Source: an uncultured Eubacteriales bacterium (GTDB lineage: Bacteria > Bacillota > Clostridia > Oscillospirales > Oscillospiraceae). Taken from it: a DNA stretch of 40,551 nucleotides. The DNA is taken from the NCBI GenBank assembly GCA_900544405.1, contig UQVA01000016.1, positions 1-40,551 on the forward strand. Direction: 5' to 3'. A program made the translations under genes and the position numbers. The notes under the pieces are model-generated. The model was not told the origin of the DNA. It saw only the letters and a program-made list of their open reading frames with translations, and ran no database searches. The first letter of the stretch is position 1, and each line of letters begins with the position of its first letter. Shown in pieces: positions 26,277 to 33,993 of the stretch.

Positions 26277-26498
26277 TTACGGAACGGGGGGCTTTTCCGG
26301 TTCTTCAATAAATCGGACCACATCATTGGGGGTGCAGGAAAGGGCCTGGCACAGCTTTTCCAGCGTGTTCATGGTGATGCTCTTGTTTCGGCGAAGATTC
26401 GTAATGGTGTAGGCGCTGAAGCCCAGTTTGTAAATCAGCGTGTACGTCGTTACACCACGTTTTTTCATGGTCACCCACAGCGGCGAATAATCCACCAT
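26277..26498 (-). CDS. XRE-family (Cro/CI-type) helix-turn-helix regulator
   Basis: A 73-residue single-domain regulator: LWVTMKKRGVTTYTLIYKLGFSAYTITNLRRNKSITMNTLEKLCQALSC is the five-helix HTH, and a short PEKPPVP tail follows. The start at 26498 follows a purine-rich AAGGGGGCGGG site; a much longer upstream frame is antisense to the next gene and is not used. Close relatives usually regulate themselves or a neighbour. It is divergent from the Cys4 mini-protein gene. Confidence 0.85.
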   Translation of the reverse strand: MVDYSPLWVTMKKRGVTTYTLIYKLGFSAYTITNLRRNKSITMNTLEKLCQALSCTPNDVVRFIEEPEKPPVP

Positions 26499-26550
26499 GC
26501 TTCCCGCCCCCTTCCGCAATTTTCCTCTATTATCCCCCGAAAAGTTCCTC

Positions 26551-26579
26551 TTGAATATTAGCAAAGATTTGCCTATAAT
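26551..26579 (+). promoter_or_regulatory. Sigma-A promoter of the Cys4 mini-protein gene
   Basis: TTGAAT (26551-26556), 17 bases, TATAAT (26574-26579). It lies 30 bases before the start codon and ~50 bases from the divergent regulator gene. Confidence 0.75.
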
Positions 26580-26609
26580 CTTAGGGGAGACAGGAAAGGA
26601 GGCAGGGGG

Positions 26610-26858
26610 ATGGATTGGAAAGAACAGGAAGAACTGCCAACGGCTTGCAGAAAATGTTGGAAAGAGGAATGCGATAACTGCGACCACGCCGGGGAGCGGT
26701 GGGTGCTTTCCGAGCGGGATGACCTGCTGGTACGCAGGAAAATGCTGCTACGGCAAATCGACCGCCTGCACAGACGCTTGGAGGAAATCGAGAAGGCGTT
26801 GAAGACAATAGATGGTAACGAAGGGCAGGCCGATTGCGCCGGAAATTCCATACGCTGA
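26610..26858 (+). CDS. Cys4 mini-protein with C-terminal coiled coil
   Basis: An 82-residue protein with four cysteines in the pattern CxxCx4CxxC (CRKCWKEECDNCDH), a likely metal site. A charged helix follows (SERDDLLVRRKMLLRQIDR and HRRLEEIEKALKTI) that should form a coiled coil. I do not recognise the family. AAAGGAGG lies 7 bases before the ATG and there is a near-consensus promoter, so the gene is real and probably well expressed. Confidence 0.75.
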   Translation: MDWKEQEELPTACRKCWKEECDNCDHAGERWVLSERDDLLVRRKMLLRQIDRLHRRLEEIEKALKTIDGNEGQADCAGNSIR

Positions 26859-26867
26859 GGGTCAGTT

Positions 26868-26900
26868 CTTCTGAGGGGAAGGCTTTTTCTCTGTCCCGGC
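26868..26900. repeat. Short fragment of the dispersed intergenic repeat
   Basis: TTCTGAGGGGAAGGCTTTTTCTCTG matches the end of the CCTTCCCC-AGGGGAAGGCT block seen in other copies. It lies directly after the Cys4 gene. Confidence 0.4.
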
Positions 26901-26943
26901 AGCCCCTTCGTCGATTTTTACCGCTCAATCATGATACGAAAAA

Positions 26944-26977
26944 CCCCGCACGGTCGGGATTTTCCAACCGTGCGGGG
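26944..26977. terminator. Bidirectional terminator between convergent genes
   Basis: CCCCGCACGGT (26944-26954) pairs with ACCGTGCGGGG (26967-26977). A T5 run follows on the minus strand, ending the nucleotidyltransferase gene; on the plus strand CTTCTTAT follows. Confidence 0.85.
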
Positions 26978-26990
26978 GCTTCTTATGTAC

Positions 26991-27926
26991 TTATTTTTCC
27001 CACAATCCGTTCCTGGGATATTCTCCCCGGGCGGTTTTTTCGGCCAGGGCCGCCACCACGGCGGGCTTATCCGCCGCATAGGTCACGCCGAACCACTGGT
27101 CAGCGGAATGGAGCACCTCCACCTGGGCCTTGCCCTCGGAGAGCAGCGCCTCCACGGTGACGGGCAGGTAATACTCCGCCTTCACCGGATTTCCGGGAAC
27201 CACATTTTTCAGGAAATTCGGGAACCGGGCGGCAATTTCCGGGATAAAGCTGCCGGTAAAGCCCCAGAAATTCATGGACACGGTGGTGTCCTCCGGCACA
27301 TCCACCCAACTTTCCCCGCCGTCCTCGGTATAATGGATGCCGCCGGGGTACTTTTCAATGCGGGTGCGCTCGTGGATGCCCGTCAGCAGACCGTTTCCAT
27401 CCACCTCGCACTGTCCCCGGGCCACGCTGCCGTGGTCGGTGACGGTCTTGCCCAGCTGGTAGCCAACCATGGCATAGTGATATTTTTCCCCGTCCTGAGC
27501 CTTGGAAAGGAAGTCAAAAATCACCCGGAAGGCGTCTTTTCCGTAATAATCGTCAGAATTGATGACCGCAAAGGGCGCATCGCCGATTTCCTCTCTGGCG
27601 CACAGCACGCAATGGCTGGTGCCCCAGGGCTTCTTCCGCTCCGGGGGGATGGGGTAGCCTTCGGGGAGCATCTTGTCCATCTCCTGATAGGCATAGCGAA
27701 TTTCCATGGGACATTTTTCCAGGCGGCGGCCCACCGTCTCCATGAAATCCTCCCGAATGGCTTCTTTAATGATAATCACGGCCGTTTCAAACCCGGCCTC
27801 ATGGGCATCATACAGGGAATAGTCCAGAATGGCTTCCCCGTGGTCGCCCACAGGATCGATCTGCTTCAGTCCGCCGTAGCGGCTGCCCATACCGGCGGCC
27901 ATGACCACCAGAATCGGCTTTTTCAT
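26991..27926 (-). CDS. Sugar-phosphate nucleotidyltransferase family protein
   Basis: A 311-residue NTP_transferase enzyme. It begins LVVMAAGMGSRYGGLKQIDP, the nucleotide-binding loop, followed by AVINSDDYYG (metal-binding Asp pair) and MNFWGFTGSFIP in the acceptor half. It probably transfers a nucleotidyl group to a sugar phosphate; the sugar and nucleotide cannot be told, and it is not a standard GalU or RmlA. The ATG at 27926 has AAGGAGGG upstream; a longer frame crosses the promoter and is rejected. It is monocistronic. Confidence 0.85.
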   Translation of the reverse strand: MKKPILVVMAAGMGSRYGGLKQIDPVGDHGEAILDYSLYDAHEAGFETAVIIIKEAIREDFMETVGRRLEKCPMEIRYAYQEMDKMLPEGYPIPPERKKPWGTSHCVLCAREEIGDAPFAVINSDDYYGKDAFRVIFDFLSKAQDGEKYHYAMVGYQLGKTVTDHGSVARGQCEVDGNGLLTGIHERTRIEKYPGGIHYTEDGGESWVDVPEDTTVSMNFWGFTGSFIPEIAARFPNFLKNVVPGNPVKAEYYLPVTVEALLSEGKAQVEVLHSADQWFGVTYAADKPAVVAALAEKTARGEYPRNGLWEK

Positions 27927-27980
27927 AATGGGGACCCTCCTTTTTGTGTGCGGAGGCCAGAAGTCGCCTCCATTTGGTCC

Positions 27981-28009
27981 ATTATAACCGATTCTTTTAC
28001 AAATTGCAA
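27981..28009 (-). promoter_or_regulatory. Sigma-A promoter of the nucleotidyltransferase gene
   Basis: On the minus strand TTGCAA (28004-28009), 17 bases, TATAAT (27981-27986). The -35 box nearly touches the end of gluQ (28013). Confidence 0.8.
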
Positions 28010-28012
28010 TAC

Positions 28013-28948
28013 CTACCCGCCGCACAGAGGGGTAAATACGGCACTGTCCATGGAAATATCGTCCTTCCGGACCCGGTCCCAGGAAAAATCCCGGGCCAAT
28101 TCCGTGGCGCTGACGGCCTCCGGCTTTTCCAGCAGACCCGCCGTATAACTCAAAGCCCCCAGCAAGACCTCCGGCTTCATCCGGCGGCGCAGAGCGCCCA
28201 TATCCAGATCTCCATCCCGCTTGCTGAGGCGGCGGCCGTCGGGAGAAAGCAGCATGGGCACATGGGCATAAGCGGGCGCAGAAAAGCCAAACAAGCTTTG
28301 TAAATACATCTGCCGGGGGGCCGAGGACAGCAGGTCCGACCCCCGGACCACCTCCGTGACCCCGGCCAGGCCGTCGTCCACCGTCACCGCCAGCTGATAC
28401 ACATACACCCCGTCCGCCCGCCGGACCACGAAATCCCCGCAGTCTGTGGCCAGATTCTGGGCATAAGGCCCCTGGAGCCGGTCCGTGAAGGACCAGACCC
28501 GGTCCGGCACCCGGACCCGCCAGGCAGGCAGGCGGTGAAAGGCCGCCCGCTCCGCTTCCGTCAGGTTCCGGCAGGTCCCCGGATAGACGTAGGTCCCGTC
28601 GGACAAATGGGGAGCGTTGGGGCTATGGAGCAGGCTCCGGGTGCAGTAGCAGGGATAGAGCAGACCCAGAGCCGCCAATTTTTCAAAATATCCATCGTAG
28701 ACCGCCGTCCGGGTGCTTTGGGCGGGGGTCTCCAAATCCCAGGTCAGGCCCAGCCAAGTCAAATCTTCCCGGATAATGTCCCCCAATTCGGCGCTGGTCC
28801 GCTGGGTGTCCAGGTCCTCCATCCGCAGCAGAAAGCCCCCGCCCACGCTCCTGGCGGACAGCCAGGCCAGCAGGCAGGCAAACACATTGCCCAGATGCAT
28901 CCGTCCCGACGGTGTGGGGGCGAACCGCCCCAGCACCGGCTCGCTCAC
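28013..28948 (-). CDS. gluQ: Glutamyl-Q tRNA(Asp) synthetase
   Basis: A 311-residue truncated glutamyl-tRNA synthetase. GluQ activates glutamate and attaches it to queuosine in tRNA-Asp. It has the HIGH-like GRMHLGN near residue 15, FLLRMEDLDTQR, the zinc-binding CYC..C..C pattern around YPCYCTRS and YPGTCR, and a KMSKS-like RLSKRDGD. No anticodon-binding domain follows, as expected. The GTG at 28948 overlaps the previous stop (GTGA), so it is translationally coupled; an upstream ATG would give a Gly-rich, non-homologous extension. Confidence 0.92.
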   Translation of the reverse strand: MSEPVLGRFAPTPSGRMHLGNVFACLLAWLSARSVGGGFLLRMEDLDTQRTSAELGDIIREDLTWLGLTWDLETPAQSTRTAVYDGYFEKLAALGLLYPCYCTRSLLHSPNAPHLSDGTYVYPGTCRNLTEAERAAFHRLPAWRVRVPDRVWSFTDRLQGPYAQNLATDCGDFVVRRADGVYVYQLAVTVDDGLAGVTEVVRGSDLLSSAPRQMYLQSLFGFSAPAYAHVPMLLSPDGRRLSKRDGDLDMGALRRRMKPEVLLGALSYTAGLLEKPEAVSATELARDFSWDRVRKDDISMDSAVFTPLCGG

Positions 28949-29307
28949 AGCAGCAGTCCTCCGGCCACCGCCAGCCCCACGCCGATGAGGCCCATGACCA
29001 CCAGCGCCAGCACCACTTTGCCCCAATCGGTGCCTTTCAGGTCCTGCGGCTCCTCGTACAGGGTGTCGTCGGCATAGTCCACCGGGTCGGTGTCGTCGGT
29101 GTTGTAAGCGCCGTAGCCGTTGGAGAAATTCCGATAAATTTTCGTTGCGTCCGGGTCCTCCGGTTCTTCTTCCTGAGGCTCGTCGTCAAAATCCAGCCAA
29201 TCCTCCCAGTTTTCCGGCTCCTGCAAAGCCTCCGGGGGAATTTCGTCGTTTTCGGAGAGCAGTTCCTGGGAGAGCCGCTCCAATTCTTCCTGTGTATCCC
29301 GTGCCAT
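28945..29307 (-). CDS. Acidic tail-anchored protein of unknown function
   Basis: A 120-residue protein. Residues 1-90 are strongly acidic (WEDWLDFDDEPQEEEPEDPD) and probably disordered. Residues ~97-119 form one C-terminal membrane helix (VVLALVVMGLIGVGLAVAGG). AGGAGG precedes the ATG. It sits between noc and gluQ in one operon. Function unknown; the position near noc may be incidental. Confidence 0.7.
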   Translation of the reverse strand: MARDTQEELERLSQELLSENDEIPPEALQEPENWEDWLDFDDEPQEEEPEDPDATKIYRNFSNGYGAYNTDDTDPVDYADDTLYEEPQDLKGTDWGKVVLALVVMGLIGVGLAVAGGLLL

Positions 29308-29330
29308 GGGGCCACCTCCTTGTGTTTTCC

Positions 29331-30152
29331 TTATTTTAACGGATTTTCGGCCGATTGTAAAGAGCGGTTTGTTTTCGGGATGGTAATGGTCAGTACGATC
29401 TTATCCTCCGTCTCCCGCCGCTCGGACACGGCCCCGATGCCGCAGCTCTGGATGCGGGCCAGGGACTGGCTCAGGCTGTTGAGAAAGGCCCCCAGATTGA
29501 CCTTGGGCTGGGCCTGGGGAGACTGGGCACAGAGGCTTTCAATATACTTTTCCGCCCGGGCCACGCTCATGTTCTGCCGGACGATCTCGGCGATGGCCGA
29601 CAGCTTGGCCCCCTCGTCGGGCAATTTCAGAAGCGCTCTGGCGTGGCGCTCCGTGAGATTCCCGGCCCGGAGGGCGTTCAGCACCGGCTGACTGTGACGC
29701 AGCAGCCGCAGCTTGTTGGCCACGGCGCTCTGGCTTTTGCCGATGCACTTGGCGGCCTGCTCCTGGCTCATGCCCCATTGGCTCAGCAGCTGGGAAATGG
29801 CCCGGGCCTCCTCGATATAATCCAGGTCCTGCCGCTGGATATTCTCCACCAGCGCCGCCAGGGTGGACTCCCGCTCATCCATATTCATAATGATGCAGGG
29901 AATTTCCGTCAGCCCCGCCTGCTGGGCGGCCCGGAGCCGCCGCTCCCCGGCGATGAGTTCATACTGCACCCCCACCCGCCGCACGGACAAGGGCTGCAAA
30001 ATGCCGTGCTGGCGAATGGATTCCGCCAGGTCGGAAAGCTCCTCCTGCCGGAACAGCTCCCTGGGCTGGGCGGGATTGGGACGGATGGCTTTGGCGGGCA
30101 GGAATACCACCCGGCCGGTTTCCATATAGGTTCGTAACTTCTGGCACTGCAT
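29331..30152 (-). CDS. noc: Nucleoid occlusion / ParB-family DNA-binding protein
   Basis: A 273-residue ParB/Spo0J/Noc protein. The N-terminal domain has PAKAIRPNPAQPRELF, the CTP-clamp region IRQHGILQPLSVRR and GERRLRAAQQAGLTEIPCII. The HTH is GMSQEQAAKCIGKSQSAVANKLRLL. A dimerisation region follows. No parA (soj) gene is adjacent, which favours Noc, the factor that keeps division off the nucleoid, over chromosomal ParB. The start at 30152 follows GGGGG; the longer open frame upstream is antisense-like and crosses several dyads. Confidence 0.85.
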   Translation of the reverse strand: MQCQKLRTYMETGRVVFLPAKAIRPNPAQPRELFRQEELSDLAESIRQHGILQPLSVRRVGVQYELIAGERRLRAAQQAGLTEIPCIIMNMDERESTLAALVENIQRQDLDYIEEARAISQLLSQWGMSQEQAAKCIGKSQSAVANKLRLLRHSQPVLNALRAGNLTERHARALLKLPDEGAKLSAIAEIVRQNMSVARAEKYIESLCAQSPQAQPKVNLGAFLNSLSQSLARIQSCGIGAVSERRETEDKIVLTITIPKTNRSLQSAENPLK

Positions 30153-30183
30153 GGGCCGTTCCCCCTTCGTAAGACTTGCTGTT

Positions 30184-30288
30184 ATTCTAGTCCTTTCCCA
30201 TCGGGAAACTCCACGAAAGCCGTGCCGGGAAAAGAATTTCCCGGTCTCCCGTCTTAGAAAGTTTTGCGATTTCAAACCGCAAAACTTT
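30184..30288 (-). promoter_or_regulatory. Promoter/leader of noc with clustered dyads
   Basis: A TAGAAT -10-like box (30184-30189) has only a weak -35. Around it are TTTCCC-ATC-GGGAAA (30194-30208), CCGGGAAA-AGAA-TTTCCCGG (30225-30244) and AAAGTTTTGCG/CGCAAAACTTT (30258-30288). The first two contain the half-sites of the known Bacillus Noc-binding site (ATTTCCCGGGAAAT) with altered spacing or order, so autoregulation is possible but unproved. Confidence 0.4.
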
Positions 30289-30321
30289 TCGGCATTCTTC
30301 GCTTTTGCGGATATAGAAAAA

Positions 30322-30350
30322 GGGCGGGAGCACATTTCACGCTCCCGCCC
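30322..30350 (-). terminator. Terminator closing the phage head module
   Basis: GGGCGGGAGC (30322-30331) pairs with GCTCCCGCCC (30341-30350), followed on the minus strand by CTTTTTCT. It begins 12 bases after the last module gene. Confidence 0.85.
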
Positions 30351-30361
30351 GAATTCGATTT

Positions 30362-31003
30362 TCACCCGACCACCGCCGAGAATATCCGCTTTTTGGCGGT
30401 CCCGGTGCGGATCTGGGTCATTTTGTCCCGGCCGTAGACCCGCCGGACAGACGTCCAGGCGCAGGTCTGGAAAATATCCACCCCGGTTTTCCGGGTCACG
30501 GTGAGATTGAAGCTGTCCCCCGGCAGCACCGTCTCCTTGCCCTCCGGGGAAAATTCCTCCTCCAGCGTAATGACCCACGGGGCATCCGCCAGCGCCACAG
30601 AATTCTTCTCATCCGCCTGCTGCACCGCCGTAAACCGGAGGGCATTCTGAATCACCGCCGTGCCCTGCTTGATCTGAAAGGCCGGTGCCGCCGGGATCAG
30701 AAGCCGCAGCACCCGGTAATAGCAGTCCCACCGGGTCTCGAAGCCCATGGTCTCCATCGTGACCGTCCCCAGGGCCTTCAAGGCATTGGCCGCATTTTCC
30801 CCCGCCGTTTTCAGGGCTTCGTTCCCCAGGGCAAAGGGACACAGCAGCGTCACCGCTACCGTGACGGCCCCCTCGGACTCGGATTCCTCCGTGACCCGTG
30901 CTGCAATGGCGGTCAGATAGGGCATTTTGCTCCCCGGATAGGCGGCCTCCGCCGGAATCCCCGCCGTATTCAACGCCGCAATGACCTGTTCCCCGGCGCT
31001 CAT
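30362..31003 (-). CDS. Last gene of the phage head module (neck/tail-completion position)
   Basis: A 213-residue protein starting at 31003 with an ATGA overlap and GGAGG before it. The N-terminal third (EQVIAALNTAGIPAEAAYPG) and the hydrophobic strand regions are compatible with a tail-terminator/neck fold. The C-terminal ~60 residues form a separate part ending in KKRIFSAVVG. I do not recognise it by sequence; the role is inferred only from being the third small gene after the capsid gene. It is the only gene here that could contact a tail. Confidence 0.6.
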   Translation of the reverse strand: MSAGEQVIAALNTAGIPAEAAYPGSKMPYLTAIAARVTEESESEGAVTVAVTLLCPFALGNEALKTAGENAANALKALGTVTMETMGFETRWDCYYRVLRLLIPAAPAFQIKQGTAVIQNALRFTAVQQADEKNSVALADAPWVITLEEEFSPEGKETVLPGDSFNLTVTRKTGVDIFQTCAWTSVRRVYGRDKMTQIRTGTAKKRIFSAVVG

Positions 31004-31326
31004 GCTCCCACCTCCATGCACACGCCCTGGCGGCACACCAGGGTGTCCTTCTCAAAATACCCCTGGCAGCGGCAGACCCGGAATTTCCGCCCCTGAAAGA
31101 GGAGAAAGTCCCCCGCCTGAATCTCCGGCTCGGGAGGCGACACGAACCGGAACCGTTCTACCGATTCCTCTCCCAGAATGCCCGCCTGCCGCCGGGTCTC
31201 GGAAAGGCCCGTGATGCTCACCGGCTGCAAAAAGCCCCGAAAATCGGTGCTTTCCGCTCCCCGCTGCCGCTGCATGGCGCTGCCGTAAGTTTCCAGCAGC
31301 GCTTCTATGGCCTTTTTCACGGTCAC
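31000..31326 (-). CDS. Head-closure / head-tail joining protein (phage head module)
   Basis: A 108-residue protein starting at GTG 31326, overlapping the previous stop by 4 bases. It has an N-terminal helix (VKKAIEALLETYGSAMQRQ) and then a small beta-barrel (FRFVSPPEPEIQAGDFLLFQGRKFRVCRCQGY), a layout seen in head-closure and stopper proteins. Assignment is by order and fold-like pattern. It overlaps the next gene by 4 bases. Confidence 0.6.
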   Translation of the reverse strand: MTVKKAIEALLETYGSAMQRQRGAESTDFRGFLQPVSITGLSETRRQAGILGEESVERFRFVSPPEPEIQAGDFLLFQGRKFRVCRCQGYFEKDTLVCRQGVCMEVGA

Positions 31327-31670
31327 ACCCCCTGAAACAGAAACCGCCCCGCCGTCCAGGGGGCCATCATCATCTCCGCCTGATTCCGCAGGCATTGACT
31401 GGCCGCATTTCGCTTGCCCGGATGGAGACTGACCTCCCCCACCGTGAAGCTGTCCGGCACATCCTCCGTTTCCCCCAGGGCCGCCAGGGCCATCATGCTG
31501 CAGGCCGTGGAAAAGCCCTCGCATTCCTCGGGGGACAGTCCCGGCCTCAGCCGGGCCGTCAGGTCCGCCATGGCGCATTGGCAAAAAGCCAGGAGAAGGG
31601 GCTTCTGCCCCTCCTCCACGCCGTCGCCCAGCAGGATGGCCTGCTCCATCACCTGTTCGGCCGTGATCAT
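31323..31670 (-). CDS. Head-tail connector (phage head module)
   Basis: A 115-residue mostly helical protein (ITAEQVMEQAILLGDGV, LLAFCQCAMADLTARLRPG, ECEGFSTACSMMALAALG), the pattern of the small helical connectors that follow the capsid gene in siphophages. It overlaps the capsid stop by 4 bases (ATGA) and the following gene by 4. Confidence 0.65.
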   Translation of the reverse strand: MITAEQVMEQAILLGDGVEEGQKPLLLAFCQCAMADLTARLRPGLSPEECEGFSTACSMMALAALGETEDVPDSFTVGEVSLHPGKRNAASQCLRNQAEMMMAPWTAGRFLFQGV

Positions 31671-32692
31671 ACCTTCAGCACCGCAGAGGCCCCGGTGCAG
31701 ATTTTCCCGAAGCCGGAAATGGCCGTAATGGCCGCCCGTTCCAGCTGCCGGTCGATGAGCTTGTCGTACTCCACCAGCACGTCGCCCACCCGGACCTGCT
31801 CCAGGGCATACCGGTTGTCCAGACCGATGACGGTCCCGGCCTTCACGGCGTTGGTCCGCAGGAGGCTGGCGCCCAGGGGCGTACCGGGCTTGCCGCTGCC
31901 GGCAAAATTCAGGCCGGACAGGGGATTCTGCAATTCCTTGATCTTCATCAGGTCCGTCATGGTGGCGGTATTGCAGAGGATGGTGTTCATGGTGTAGGGG
32001 TCAAACTGCCCCCAGAACTCCACCAGCTGATCGTAGCCGATGGTGCCGGACTCGCCGGAAATGGGGTCCGTGCCCACATAGTACACCGTGGCGGCATTGC
32101 CGTTGCCGTCGCCCTTGGTCAGCACGTCCACCGCATCCGCCAGCTGCATTTTCTGAATGTAGCTGCCGATCTGCCGGAGCATCACGGAAAAAAGGTCCAG
32201 CTTCTGGAACCGGATGGCCTCGTAGCTGGCCACCAGCATCCGTCCCCGCTTGTTCAGGCTCACCAGATGGTCCTTCGTCCGAATCTGGGTAGCCGGAATG
32301 GCCGCTCCCTCCGCCACATTGCACAGGGCCTTGTCGGCGTCCTCCGCCTCGGAGTAAATGGAGCGGTAGTCCATGGAATCGATAACGGTGGTGGTGGCCG
32401 TGATGGCGGGCAGGATGTCCTGTTCCTCCATGCCCTGCCGGACGGTCCGGGAGATATACTCCGGGAACAGCACGGCGGAATCCATGGTCCGGAAGAACTT
32501 CTCCACGGGAGAAGAACCGGCCCCCTTGGCCTTGATGCCGAAACGTTTCAGCTGCCGCTGGAAGGCATCGGTGCCCTCCAGCGCCGTGCCCCGATAGTTT
32601 TCGCTGGGGTCCAGGGATTCCAGCACCTGGGTGAAGGACTTGCCCTCCTGGCGGTACATTCCCTTTTCCAGTCTCAGATTGTCATAGCCCAT
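31667..32692 (-). CDS. HK97-type major capsid protein (phage head module)
   Basis: A 341-residue protein. An N-terminal charged arm (~1-70) precedes SSPVEKFFRTMDSAVLFPEYI, a spine-helix region with YIQKMQLADAVDVLT, and a P-domain/A-domain end with LGASLLRTNAVKAGTVIGLDNRYALEQVRVGDVLVEYDKLID. Its length and location after a protease and a decoration-like gene fit a Firmicutes siphophage capsid. AAGGAGG precedes it. The whole protein is open and unbroken. Confidence 0.8.
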   Translation of the reverse strand: MGYDNLRLEKGMYRQEGKSFTQVLESLDPSENYRGTALEGTDAFQRQLKRFGIKAKGAGSSPVEKFFRTMDSAVLFPEYISRTVRQGMEEQDILPAITATTTVIDSMDYRSIYSEAEDADKALCNVAEGAAIPATQIRTKDHLVSLNKRGRMLVASYEAIRFQKLDLFSVMLRQIGSYIQKMQLADAVDVLTKGDGNGNAATVYYVGTDPISGESGTIGYDQLVEFWGQFDPYTMNTILCNTATMTDLMKIKELQNPLSGLNFAGSGKPGTPLGASLLRTNAVKAGTVIGLDNRYALEQVRVGDVLVEYDKLIDRQLERAAITAISGFGKICTGASAVLKV

Positions 32693-32705
32693 GTTCGTTT
32701 CCTCC

Positions 32706-33047
32706 TTACAGCAAAATGGTGACGGTTTTCTTCACGGTGTCCACGGCAGCCACCAGATACTCCGTTCCGGCGGTGTCGCCCTTCACGCCGCCGGTGCCGT
32801 CGGCGGAGAGCTTGGTGTAGCCCATGGCGGGCACATTGCCGGTGTAGCCCACCTGGGCAAAGCCGCCCACCTGCACGGCGGCATTGCCGCCCCGGACGTG
32901 CAGCACCAGGCCGCAGAACCGGTCCCCGGCGGTGCAGTTTGCCGCCCGGCCGCTGGTATCCAGCTTGCAGACCTTTCCGGCTGCGGCGGTAGATGCCGCC
33001 GTTGCGGTGACGCACATTGCGCCGATCTCCTCATACGAAATTGCCAT
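32706..33047 (-). CDS. Probable capsid decoration/stabilising protein (phage head module)
   Basis: A 113-residue, small-residue-rich beta protein (GKVCKLDTSGRAANCTAGDRF, VLHVRGGNAAVQVGGFAQVGY, GTEYLVAAVDTVKKTVTILL). Its pattern resembles DUF2190-like or decoration proteins placed between protease and capsid. AGGAGG precedes the ATG. The assignment rests on position and composition. Confidence 0.6.
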   Translation of the reverse strand: MAISYEEIGAMCVTATAASTAAAGKVCKLDTSGRAANCTAGDRFCGLVLHVRGGNAAVQVGGFAQVGYTGNVPAMGYTKLSADGTGGVKGDTAGTEYLVAAVDTVKKTVTILL

Positions 33048-33100
33048 TTTCTACTCCTCCTGAAAAATAAAAATATGGTCTCCGGCGTTGCCGGGAAAAC

Positions 33101-33991
33101 CTAAATGAGATATTCGCTTTCCACGCCGGTTTTGCTCCGGTTCCCGGAAAGCTGGGTCCTGACGGGATAGGTTTCCGAAAAGCGCTGTTCCAGCCCGTTT
33201 TTCAGGGCCGTCAGTTCCTCGGCGGAGGCTTTGGAGAGGAGGCTTCGCAGCACCGGCTCCTCCGGCCCCAGCCGCAGACTCAGGCACAGCCGTACCGTCT
33301 CGTCCTCCATCTGCTTCCGGTAGGCCTTGCCCAACTGGGCCAGCTGCCACAAGGCCCGGTATTCCTCCTGGGCCCCGTGCCGGTCCGCCAGTTCCTTCAG
33401 GGAAACGCCCCGTCCGGCGGTTTTCAGCACGCCCGCCTCCCGCTGGGCAGGCACCGCCACAAAAGAAAATTCGTAAGCGTCCATAGGCTCCTTCAGAATG
33501 GCGCAGCAGAGGGTCCCGTCGTAATGCTCCCCCTTCCGGTGGCCGCAGGTGCCGTATTCCTCCCCGCACACGGAGCAGGCCTTCCGGCCCATGGCGCAGC
33601 CCACGCTGACCTCCTTCTTGATGCCCGCCTCGATGTCCGCAATGACTTCGTCGGCGCTGCCGCCCCGGCGCATGTAGGCCCAGGCCCGGATGTAGCTGCC
33701 CTGTTCCTCCCGCACCACCTGGGTCTCGAAAATGCGGCAGATTTGGCTCTGGCTGGACCATTGATGGTCGCAGATGCCGGTTTTTCCCACGAACAGCCGG
33801 GCCAGCTCCGGCAGGGCCTCCGTGTCGAATTTTTCAAAGTCCCGGTCCACCTGATCGTCGCAGAGCCGCACGGAGAACACATACACCTCCTCCGGGGTGA
33901 GTTTTTTCCGTGCCTGAGCCTGAATAGCCTCCATCTGGGTCGCCGTGGGGGTCCCGGAGGCCGCCACCTGAGATTGCTTGGTAATGTCCAT
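33101..33991 (-). CDS. Prohead maturation protease with Cys-rich insertion (phage head module)
   Basis: A 296-residue protein resembling the HK97-gp4/S78 prohead proteases. Candidate catalytic residues are His ~76 (ICDHQW) and Ser ~129 (KKEVSVGCAMG), with a closing pattern DAYEFSFVAVPAQ. Right after the Ser strand lie Cys/His residues (C139, C142, C149, H151) that could bind zinc; similar cysteines occur in some Firmicutes phage homologues. The C-terminal ~110 residues are helical and may act as an internal scaffold. The ATG at 33991 is 2 bases after the portal stop. Confidence 0.7.
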   Translation of the reverse strand: MDITKQSQVAASGTPTATQMEAIQAQARKKLTPEEVYVFSVRLCDDQVDRDFEKFDTEALPELARLFVGKTGICDHQWSSQSQICRIFETQVVREEQGSYIRAWAYMRRGGSADEVIADIEAGIKKEVSVGCAMGRKACSVCGEEYGTCGHRKGEHYDGTLCCAILKEPMDAYEFSFVAVPAQREAGVLKTAGRGVSLKELADRHGAQEEYRALWQLAQLGKAYRKQMEDETVRLCLSLRLGPEEPVLRSLLSKASAEELTALKNGLEQRFSETYPVRTQLSGNRSKTGVESEYLI

Positions 33992-33993
33992 TG

